From Holdemanella sp. (lineage in GTDB: Bacteria > Bacillota_I > Bacilli_A > Erysipelotrichales > Erysipelotrichaceae), in contig JABUSD010000164.1 of assembly GCA_021442845.1 (NCBI GenBank), positions 1 to 8,432 on the forward strand: a DNA stretch of 8,432 nt, written 5' to 3'. How positions within the stretch are numbered: the first letter of the stretch is position 1; every line of letters starts with the position of its first letter. Both the position numbers and the translations under genes were made by a program. Below the pieces are notes generated by a model, which was not told the origin of the DNA, made no database searches, and was given only the letters and a program-made list of their open reading frames with translations. Below are positions 1 to 4,360 of this stretch, piece by piece.

Positions 1-83
1 TTGGATTCGTATAAAATGGTATCAGCTACTATCACTTCCTCTATCGCTGATGTCTCTGCCTTTTCTACTGTTTTTGACACCAT
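1..83 (-). CDS. 5' end of an unidentified gene, coupled to the HIRAN-like gene
   Basis: An open frame starts with ATG at 83-81 on the minus strand and stays open to the window edge (27 codons, beginning MVSKTVEKAE). Its start overlaps the stop of the upstream gene by one base (TAATG), the usual arrangement for translational coupling, so the two genes are probably one operon. No clear Shine-Dalgarno sequence precedes it, which fits coupling. The visible residues are acidic and polar and I do not recognise a family. The function is unknown, and most of the gene lies outside the window. Confidence 0.55.
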   Translation of the reverse strand, partial: MVSKTVEKAETSAIEEVIVADTILYES

Positions 84-406
84 TATATTTGTATTCCAAT
101 TCTTGTAAACCCCTTTACAACAGCTACAACGAATACTTTTGTTCCAGTTTTGTGCAGATCCTTTAATCTGGAGACATTATAATTGGGTACATATCCAAAA
201 TGCTTTCTTTTGAATGATAAATGTAGGGTGTTAGCTTCCCCTGGATCATAATCAAAATCAGGCTTGATGTAGAATTGATCTCCTTCCTTAAAACCTTTGA
301 AATTAAACGGATCGGCAAGCGTAATTGTCCATTCCTGTGTAGAATATTCAGCAAACAAATCCATTTCCGGCAGTTGCAGACAGCTGCTTTTTAATTGAAC
401 AGTCAT
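83..406 (-). CDS. Small HIRAN-domain-like protein (107 aa)
   Basis: The start is well supported: AGGAGG at 415-420 lies about 8 bases before the ATG. Residues about 40-98 fit the HIRAN pattern: a 'GDQFYIKP' strand, then 'DYDPGEANTLHL' (family pattern D-x-A-I/N-x-V after an Asp-Pro turn), then 'HFGYVPNYNVSRLKDL' (family G-Y-V/L-P-x-x-x-A-x-x-L). HIRAN domains are known as DNA-binding modules (first described in HIP116/Rad5 helicases) and also occur alone or beside nucleases and phage genes in bacteria. Here the domain fills almost the whole protein after a roughly 35-residue N-terminal part, with no helicase or nuclease domain attached. The stop overlaps the next gene's start, so it likely acts with that product. 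The role, perhaps DNA-end recognition, is inference. No signal peptide or membrane segment is visible. Confidence 0.7.
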   Translation of the reverse strand: MTVQLKSSCLQLPEMDLFAEYSTQEWTITLADPFNFKGFKEGDQFYIKPDFDYDPGEANTLHLSFKRKHFGYVPNYNVSRLKDLHKTGTKVFVVAVVKGFTRIGIQI

Positions 407-442
407 AATTTATTCCTCCTGATATTAGTGTAGAAATGAAAT

Positions 443-652
443 ATGACATTTTATAGTAAAAGGGTGAAAATATTTCCCCTTTCTTGTATTTATGTTCTCT
501 TATTGATTTTATATTTAATTGTAATATTTATAAACTGTATGGACATCGCCAAATTTGTAGATTTTTGTCTACTACTCGCCATCATGGCGGCATCCATAAA
601 GGCTTATTTATGCCACATTCTCATCAAATCGCCAAATTGGCGGTCCCCTTAG
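443..652 (+). CDS. Doubtful small hydrophobic ORF (69 aa)
   Basis: The frame encodes a hydrophobic peptide with two possible membrane segments (around residues 11-31 and 37-60). An inner ATG at 539 would give only the second half (MDIAKFVDFC...). Neither ATG has a ribosome site, the frame crosses the palindromes, and it overlaps the leader side of the divergent HIRAN-like gene. A TAG at 650-652 separates it from a further in-frame hydrophobic ORF at 671-754. It could be a small membrane or toxin-like peptide, a decayed gene, or chance. I favour chance or decay. Confidence 0.15.
   Translation: MTFYSKRVKIFPLSCIYVLLLILYLIVIFINCMDIAKFVDFCLLLAIMAASIKAYLCHILIKSPNWRSP
547..642. repeat. Cluster of CGCC/GGCG palindromes (possible operators)
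   Basis: There are two perfect inverted repeats of 13 bp: CGCCATCATGGCG at 577-589 and CGCCAAATTGGCG at 630-642. A half site, CGCCAAATTTG at 547-557, keeps the left arm only. Centres are at 553, 583 and 636. The 53-bp step between the two full sites is close to five helical turns, placing both on one face of the DNA. They sit between two divergent genes, which fits operators for a dimeric regulator, but no regulator gene is visible nearby. Recombinase accessory sites or RNA hairpins are alternatives. Confidence 0.5.
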
Positions 653-661
653 AGAGGTGCA
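637..661 (+). repeat. Left copy of inverted motif flanking the recombinase
   Basis: TTGGCGG, ten bases, then GAGGTGCA. The same two blocks with the same ten-base gap occur on the opposite strand at 2353-2377, so the pair brackets the recombinase gene in inverted orientation (18 of 25 positions identical overall). The left block is also the right arm of the palindrome at 630-642. The pair could be recombination sites, ends of a compact element, or coincidence. Confidence 0.35.
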
Positions 662-761
662 GCTGAAAGAATGTTTTTATGGCAGTTTACAATTAATATT
701 GTTTTTTCTTTAAAACTGCAAACCCTTTTTAAGACCGTTTTTGATGGTTCTTAGAGGGACT
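643..761 (+). ncRNA. Possible structured RNA segment
   Basis: Several complementary pairs nest here. GTCCC at about 643-647 pairs with GGGAC at 757-761. GCAGTTT (682-688) pairs with AAACTGC (713-719). AAGACC (731-736) pairs with GGTTCTT (746-752) with one bulge. Arms are short and AT-rich DNA gives such pairs often. No promoter or terminator frames the segment clearly, so this is a suggestion only. Confidence 0.15.
671..754 (+). CDS. Doubtful 27-residue hydrophobic peptide
   Basis: ATG at 671 opens a 27-codon frame beginning MFLWQFTINI and ending at TAG 752-754, rich in Phe, Leu and Ile with three Lys. A weak purine run (GAGAGG, 652-657) lies 13 bases upstream, farther than usual. It is in the same frame as the 443-652 ORF. 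The DNA also contains hairpins, so RNA structure may explain the region better than coding. No family recognised. Confidence 0.12.
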   Translation: MFLWQFTINIVFSLKLQTLFKTVFDGS

Positions 762-857
762 TTTGAAAGATGATATATACTTCATGTCGCTTTAGTTTTG
801 CCCGCTATTCGTAGTTTAAACTCGTGTCATAGCTTATTATTAGAATGTTTATACTTT

Positions 858-886
858 TTGTTCATTTATAGCGGAATAGGTATTAT
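858..886 (+). promoter_or_regulatory. Predicted sigma-A promoter of the recombinase gene
   Basis: TTGTTC (858-863), a 17-bp spacer and TATTAT (881-886) lie about 70 bases before the recombinase start. The leader that follows is very AT-rich and contains the palindrome CATATATATG at 896-905. Confidence 0.5.
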
Positions 887-955
887 AAAATATATCATAT
901 ATATGTATTATAAATATTAAGGGCAATTATTTTTTACTTTAAAGGGGATGATATT

Positions 956-2257
956 ATGGATTCAAAGCAGTTCACCATATGCTACTGCAGAGTAAGCACA
1001 AGGGAGCAGGCTGATGAAGGTTATGGGCTTGATGCCCAGGAGAGCAAGTGCAGGGAATATATTAAACTCTATGGCTACGAAGAAGAGGTGAAGATCTATC
1101 GTGATGAAGGATTCTCTGCTAAAAACATGAAACGACCTATGCTTCAGAAGATGCTGGATGATGTAGAAAAAGGTGCAGTCAAAAGAGTCATAATCTATAA
1201 GCTGGATAGGCTATCCAGAAGAGTTGTCGATACATATAAGATCATTAATATGATAAATGAAGCTAAATGCCAGCTGATTTCCGTAATGGATAGGCTAGAT
1301 ATAACTACCTCCAACGGAAAGATGGTTCTGGGAATTCTCAGCGTAATTGCAGAATGGGAGCAGAATGTGATATCTGAAAGGACACTTGATGGTCTTGCTG
1401 CTAAAGCTTCGAAAAATCAGTATCCTTTTTCAAGGGTCCCTTTTGGATGGGATAAAGATGAGGATGGTTATTTATCTGTAAATAAAAGGGAAGCGGAAAT
1501 TGTAAACAAGATAGTGGATTTGTACCTGGAAGGAGAAAATCTCTTATCTATATCTACTTACCTGGAAGAGAATTACCAGCTGCATATGAATAGTCTGAAT
1601 TCAATAAAAGATCTGGTGAAAAGGGATATTAACGCTGGAATATTCAAGTATAGAGGAAAGGATTATCCAGGTATATTCCCACCAATCATCGATGCACAAA
1701 GGCATGAGATGGCAATGGACGCTTATACGCATAGGCAGATCAATGATCCTGAAAGACATAAGTATTTATTCCATTCCAAGGTATACTGCATGTGCGGAGA
1801 ACTCTGTGAGCAGTCATCTACAATCAAGAAAACAAATAATAAGCCATTCAAGTATTTCTATTATGTATGTCCATCCTGCAGAAGGAGGGTCAACCAGGAT
1901 AGATTGCTATCCAGTGTTTCGGTTCTACTTCTTGAGCATCTCAACAGAGAAGAAAAAACGGAAGATATATCATTGATTCATGCTGAACTTGAACAGCTAG
2001 AGGAAAGAGCCCAGGGTCTTGCAGATAGGTATTTTAGTCAGGAGGTGCAGGAGGACATCTACCTTTTTTCGATGAAGGAATATCAGAAGAAAAGGACAGC
2101 TCTGGAAAATGAAATCAAGGTGCTGGAAATGATTGATGCCAGGGAGTTCTTCAACCTGGAATGGAGAGAGAGAAAGAATCTCATTGACCGTTATATAAGC
2201 AGCGTCACATATGATATGGTTTCAAAAGTTCTTGTGAAAATAAAATTCAAAAGGTGA
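956..2257 (+). CDS. Serine site-specific recombinase (large-serine-recombinase type, 433 aa)
   Basis: It cuts and rejoins DNA at specific sites through a covalent phosphoserine link. Residues 7-145 are the resolvase-type catalytic domain: CRVSTREQ with nucleophile Ser14 and Arg12, 'YKLDRLSRR' at 81-89 with the conserved Arg85 and Arg88, and 'ERT' at 141-143. Residues about 155-265 match the 'Recombinase' DNA-binding domain. Residues 278-308 form a zinc ribbon (Cys278, 280, 284, 305, 308). About 340-395 is a charged helical segment, likely the coiled coil. At 433 residues it is at the short end of the large serine recombinases but looks intact. AAAGGGG (941-947) sits 8 bases before the ATG. 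Of 31 Arg codons, 16 are AGG, 12 AGA and only 3 CGN, unlike mnmA and recD2, which suggests transfer. It stands alone, so whether it is an element integrase, an invertase or a remnant cannot be told. Confidence 0.93.
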   Translation: MDSKQFTICYCRVSTREQADEGYGLDAQESKCREYIKLYGYEEEVKIYRDEGFSAKNMKRPMLQKMLDDVEKGAVKRVIIYKLDRLSRRVVDTYKIINMINEAKCQLISVMDRLDITTSNGKMVLGILSVIAEWEQNVISERTLDGLAAKASKNQYPFSRVPFGWDKDEDGYLSVNKREAEIVNKIVDLYLEGENLLSISTYLEENYQLHMNSLNSIKDLVKRDINAGIFKYRGKDYPGIFPPIIDAQRHEMAMDAYTHRQINDPERHKYLFHSKVYCMCGELCEQSSTIKKTNNKPFKYFYYVCPSCRRRVNQDRLLSSVSVLLLEHLNREEKTEDISLIHAELEQLEERAQGLADRYFSQEVQEDIYLFSMKEYQKKRTALENEIKVLEMIDAREFFNLEWRERKNLIDRYISSVTYDMVSKVLVKIKFKR

Positions 2258-2305
2258 TATTAAATTCAACGGAAATATGCTATAATGATTATATAAAATA
2301 AAAAA

Positions 2306-2327
2306 AACATCTGTCCCAGCAGATGTT
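2306..2327 (-). terminator. Rho-independent terminator of the minus-strand RNA
   Basis: A perfect 8-bp stem (AACATCTG / CAGATGTT) with a 6-base loop is followed on the minus strand by an uninterrupted T run and then more AT (2305 down to about 2294). On the plus strand the T run is absent, so it acts against minus-strand transcripts and shields the recombinase 3' end. Confidence 0.75.
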
Positions 2328-2352
2328 CCAATTAAATGACATCCATTGGTCT

Positions 2353-2377
2353 TGCACCTCCAATAGATGTCCGCCAA
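2353..2377 (-). repeat. Right copy of inverted motif flanking the recombinase
   Basis: On the minus strand: TTGGCGG, ten bases, GAGGTGCA, matching the plus-strand copy at 637-661 in both blocks and in spacing. This copy lies inside the predicted small RNA, its second block falling largely in the loop of the first hairpin. The segment between the two copies, about 1.74 kb with ends included, contains the recombinase and nothing else well supported. Confidence 0.35.
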
Positions 2378-2409
2378 ACAGTTATCCAACCTAACCATTT
2401 GACACTTTT

Positions 2410-2438
2410 ATGGTATGATAAAGGAAGAAATTTTTCAA
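2410..2438 (-). promoter_or_regulatory. Predicted promoter of the minus-strand small RNA
   Basis: On the minus strand TTGAAA (2438-2433), a 17-bp spacer and TACCAT (2415-2410). The -10 matches consensus at four of six positions. It would start an RNA near 2403. Confidence 0.4.
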
Positions 2439-2457
2439 GGATAAGTTATAACATTTC

Positions 2458-2709
2458 CTAAGAAATTTCTAAAAATAGGTTAGACTGAAGATTGTTGGCA
2501 GCTGCTTGACAATCTTTTTTATGTATATAGTGGACTTTATAGAATTTGGAACAGAAGAGCATAATATAACCGCTTGCTTCTCTAGCAGTTCTGTATGATG
2601 TTTTACCGCATGAAATCATGCCGATCTGATGATTGTTTTTCACAAAATTCAGGTCTCTTATCAGGAAAAAACTTGCTAAAATTAGACTCCAGAAAAGGGC
2701 AGTTTTCAA
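2458..2709 (-). CDS. Doubtful small ORF with a Cys-Gly-Lys motif (83 aa, or 53 aa from an inner ATG)
   Basis: The longest frame begins with TTG at 2709 and has a hydrophobic stretch at residues 5-17. A more natural start is the ATG at 2619, giving 53 residues that begin MISCGKTSYRTAREASGY. The 'CGK-x-SY-x-T-x-x-EA' stretch resembles the start of small zinc-ribbon-like proteins common on phages and plasmids, but the later cysteines do not form a clean second pair. Neither start has a ribosome site, and the 3' end overlaps a plus-strand terminator. It is more likely decayed or chance than an active gene. Confidence 0.22.
   Translation of the reverse strand: MKTALFWSLILASFFLIRDLNFVKNNHQIGMISCGKTSYRTAREASGYIMLFCSKFYKVHYIHKKDCQAAANNLQSNLFLEIS
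2488..2520 (+). terminator. Rho-independent terminator, plus strand
   Basis: AAGATTGT (2488-2495) and ACAATCTT (2509-2516) form an 8-bp stem around a 13-base loop that itself contains GCAGCTGC, followed by T residues to 2520. It is the first convincing plus-strand terminator after the recombinase and probably ends that transcript. If so, the mRNA runs antisense through the small-RNA unit. Confidence 0.6.
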
Positions 2710-2765
2710 AAAAAATGACCAAATTTGTAAAAAATTTAGCGTTAAATTTCAGGCTAAAATTGGTC
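2708..2765 (-). terminator. Terminator-like hairpin, minus strand
   Basis: GACCAA (2717-2722) pairs with TTGGTC (2760-2765), and TTTAGC (2735-2740) with GCTAAA (2753-2758). On the minus strand the hairpin is followed by A and eight T residues (2715-2708). The stem is AT-rich with an asymmetric internal loop, so its strength is uncertain. It could end read-through from the tRNA side. Confidence 0.35.
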
Positions 2766-2799
2766 CAAATTTTTATATAAAACCAGATGGAATTTCAAA

Positions 2800-2842
2800 A
2801 TAAAAAAGCGTCTCATGTCACCAAACTTGCCCGCTTTTTTAT
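2800..2842. terminator. Symmetrical terminator-like inverted repeat
   Basis: A perfect 11-bp inverted repeat (ATAAAAAAGCG / CGCTTTTTTAT) surrounds a 21-base loop. Both strands end in a T run, so it could work in either direction. The likely use is to end minus-strand transcripts coming from tRNA-Leu. Only three G-C pairs support the stem. Confidence 0.45.
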
Positions 2843-3010
2843 CTCTAAAATACCATCCGAACCATATGGATTGTTTCCCTGAATCAGTCTTGTTTCAAAC
2901 GTTTTTACATTAGAATTTATTCGATTATAACATCGAATTTCTTTATAAATCCAATCAAAATTCTTATCCAATTCCAGTTGAATTACCTTGCCATATCGGC
3001 TCGGATGACC
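2813..3010 (-). pseudogene. Start-less open frame beside tRNA-Leu (65 codons), possible gene remnant
   Basis: The minus strand is open for 65 codons before TGA at 2815-2813 and reads like ordinary protein (for example 'NFDWIYKEIRCYN' and 'TRLIQGNNPYGSDGILEIKK'). There is no ATG, GTG or ribosome site at its head, and upstream the frame runs into the tRNA gene. The stop falls inside the inverted repeat at 2800-2842. It may be the 3' part of a gene truncated next to the tRNA, or a chance open frame. I recognise no family. Confidence 0.25.
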
Positions 3011-3020
3011 ATTTACTATA

Positions 3021-3107
3021 TGGTGCCCCAGGCCGGACTCGAACCGGCACGGTATCGCTACCGGTGGATTTTGAGTCCACTGCGTCTACCAATTTCACCA
3101 CCAGGGC
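3021..3107 (-). tRNA. tRNA-Leu (anticodon CAA)
   Basis: The minus strand folds as a class II tRNA of 87 nt. The acceptor is GCCCTGG with CTGGGGC (two wobble pairs), and the anticodon stem is GTGGA/TCCAC around loop CTCAAAA, giving anticodon CAA. A long variable arm CGGTA-GCGA-TACCG and a T arm GCCGG-TTCGAGT-CCGGC follow. Discriminator A and CCA are encoded. It reads TTG codons. A consensus promoter lies immediately upstream, divergent from mnmA. Confidence 0.97.
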
Positions 3108-3118
3108 ATTGCTTAATT

Positions 3119-3147
3119 ATTATAGTCAAAGATTTGAATAATTTCAA
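3119..3147 (-). promoter_or_regulatory. Promoter of tRNA-Leu
   Basis: On the minus strand TTGAAA (3147-3142), a 17-bp spacer and a perfect TATAAT (3124-3119), ending 11 bases before the tRNA 5' end. Confidence 0.8.
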
Positions 3148-3154
3148 GAAAAAC

Positions 3155-3183
3155 TTAAAAAACGATTCAATATAAAGTATAAT
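3155..3183 (+). promoter_or_regulatory. Predicted promoter of the mnmA operon
   Basis: TTAAAA (3155-3160), 17 bp, TATAAT (3178-3183), about 23 bases before the mnmA ATG. The leader would be very short and the ribosome site GGAGG (3193-3197) follows at once. It is divergent from the tRNA promoter. Confidence 0.5.
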
Positions 3184-3205
3184 ATTTTTTACGGAGGTAT
3201 GGATT

Positions 3206-4360
3206 ATGAAGGTTCTTGTCGGATTATCAGGTGGAGTGGATTCTGCTGTTGCAGCTTATGTACTTAAAGAACAAGGGTATGATGTCACATGTTGTTTCAT
3301 GCGCAACTGGGATGCCTTTGCCAATGGTGATATCGCAGGCAATCCAACCATTCAAAATGATACATGCCCACAGGAACAGGACTATATGGATGCCAAGGCA
3401 GTTGCCGATCATCTCGGTCTTGAACTTCTTCGTATTGATTTTATCAAGGAATATTGGGATTATGTCTTTACTTCCTTTTTAGAGGAATATAAAAAGGGAA
3501 GAACACCCAATCCGGATATTCTATGCAATAAATATATTAAATTTGATTCCTTCTTCCATTTTGCGATGGAAAAAGGTTTTGATATGGTTGCGACAGGGCA
3601 TTATGCCAGTGTTACAACTGAGAACGGATTTACATACCTGACAAGAGCCGTCGATCAGAATAAGGATCAGACATATTTTTTATGCCAGGTATCTTCCAAA
3701 GCGATTTCTAAGACACTGTTTCCAATTGGAACGATTGAAAAGCCAGAAGTTCGAAGAATTGCCAAAGAATTAAGCTTAGAAAGTGTTGCCACTAAAAAGG
3801 ATAGTACAGGCATCTGTTTTATTGGAGAAAGAAACTTCAGAGAATTCTTATCCAACTATCTGCCAAGCCATGATGGCGATATTGTAGATATTGATACAGG
3901 TAAAGTGGTTGCCCGTCATGTCGGGGTTCTCTATTATACAATTGGACAACGCAAAGGATTGAATATCGACCATGAAAAAGGACCATGGTTTGTGATTGGC
4001 AAAGATGTCGAAAAGAATATCCTCTTTGTATGCCATCATACAAAAAAGGAATGGTTATATTCCACTTCCTGTCTTGTTAAAGGTGTAAACTGGATACTGC
4101 CGCAAGGATATGAAATCCCTATACAATGCACATGCAAGTTCAGATACCGTCAAAAAGATCAGGATGTGTATTGTGAAGTGATCGATGAAACAACTATACG
4201 GCTTCGCTATCCACAGAAGATTGCTTCCGTTACATGTGGACAGGAAGCGGTTCTATACAATGGAGACATCTGTATGGGTGGTGGCGTCATTGAAGAAGTC
4301 TACATCAATGAAGAGGATTTGAATGAAAAGATCATTCGTACTTATAAGGAGAAACAATAA
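3206..4360 (+). CDS. mnmA: tRNA-specific 2-thiouridylase MnmA
   Basis: It thiolates carbon 2 of the wobble uridine (U34) in tRNA-Lys, -Glu and -Gln, using ATP to adenylate the base and a persulfide relayed from a cysteine desulfurase. The PP-loop 'SGGVDSAV' is at residues 8-15. The two catalytic cysteines are present: Cys107 in 'NPDILCNKYIKF' and Cys204 in 'DSTGICFIG'. Also visible are 'ATGHYA' at 129-134, 'YTIGQRKGL' at 244-252 and the C-terminal beta-barrel ending in 'AVLYNGDICMGGGVI'. At 384 residues it is slightly longer than usual, with the extra length at the C-terminal tail. GGAGG lies 8 bases before the ATG. The stop overlaps the recD2 start (TAATG), making it the first gene of an operon. 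The adjacent tRNA-Leu is not a known MnmA substrate. Confidence 0.97.
   Translation: MKVLVGLSGGVDSAVAAYVLKEQGYDVTCCFMRNWDAFANGDIAGNPTIQNDTCPQEQDYMDAKAVADHLGLELLRIDFIKEYWDYVFTSFLEEYKKGRTPNPDILCNKYIKFDSFFHFAMEKGFDMVATGHYASVTTENGFTYLTRAVDQNKDQTYFLCQVSSKAISKTLFPIGTIEKPEVRRIAKELSLESVATKKDSTGICFIGERNFREFLSNYLPSHDGDIVDIDTGKVVARHVGVLYYTIGQRKGLNIDHEKGPWFVIGKDVEKNILFVCHHTKKEWLYSTSCLVKGVNWILPQGYEIPIQCTCKFRYRQKDQDVYCEVIDETTIRLRYPQKIASVTCGQEAVLYNGDICMGGGVIEEVYINEEDLNEKIIRTYKEKQ

Larger units (their letters stand above)
407..955. other. Long divergent intergenic region between HIRAN-like gene and recombinase
   Basis: 549 bases separate two divergently transcribed genes. It holds the ribosome site of the left gene, a locally GC-richer patch at about 541-660 with palindromes, a series of imperfect hairpins at about 643-761, a 10-bp palindrome AGTTTAAACT at 813-822, and the recombinase promoter at 858-886. 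No gene in it is well supported. Two short hydrophobic open frames are listed separately with low confidence. Confidence 0.6.
2294..2403 (-). ncRNA. Predicted small structured RNA, about 110 nt
   Basis: On the minus strand a promoter (2410-2438) is followed by about 35 bases, then a hairpin with arms GACATCTATTGG and CCAATGGATGTC around a 10-base loop (2334-2367, one wobble pair), then a short linker and a terminator hairpin with a T run. Arms of the two hairpins can cross-pair: ACATCT of the first with AGATGT of the second, and GGATGT of the first with ACATCT of the second. Two folds therefore look mutually exclusive, as in an attenuator. The loop contains GGAGG, ten bases before ATG of a four-codon frame (MDVI). 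Downstream on this strand lies only the recombinase 3' end, so a stand-alone or antisense RNA is more likely than a gene leader. No known RNA family recognised. Confidence 0.4.
2258..3020. other. Gene-poor region between recombinase and tRNA-Leu
   Basis: 763 bases without a secure protein gene. In order it holds a minus-strand small-RNA-like unit (2294-2438), a plus-strand terminator (2488-2520), a doubtful minus-strand ORF (2458-2709), a minus-strand hairpin with a T run (2708-2765), a symmetrical terminator-like repeat (2800-2842) and a start-less open frame (2813-3010, minus). It reads like the worn edge of an inserted segment beside a tRNA gene. Confidence 0.6.

Noticed and set aside
547..642. 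CRISPR array
   Set aside because: The palindromes are short, unevenly spaced, only two are complete, and no cas gene is present.
1692..1976. Second plus-strand frame within the recombinase gene
   Set aside because: It overlaps the DNA-binding and zinc-ribbon coding region in another frame and has no family features.
637..2377. Classical insertion sequence with target duplication
   Set aside because: The enzyme is a serine recombinase rather than a DDE transposase, and I see no target-site duplication outside the inverted motifs.
2294..2398. Minus-strand ORF starting at ATG 2398 through the small RNA and terminator
   Set aside because: No ribosome site, it reads through a strong terminator and then antisense to the recombinase; hairpins explain the sequence better.
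2399..2419. Plus-strand promoter built on TTGACA at 2399-2404
   Set aside because: The only -10-like sequence (TATGAT, 2414-2419) is 9 bases away, far too close.
3021..3107. Integration into tRNA-Leu with a duplicated 3' end (attL/attR)
   Set aside because: No second copy of the T-arm/acceptor sequence was found in the window.
2978..3175. Plus-strand open frame crossing the tRNA gene
   Set aside because: It is antisense to tRNA-Leu; its 'GLEPARYRYRW' stretch is the familiar false translation of a class II tRNA.
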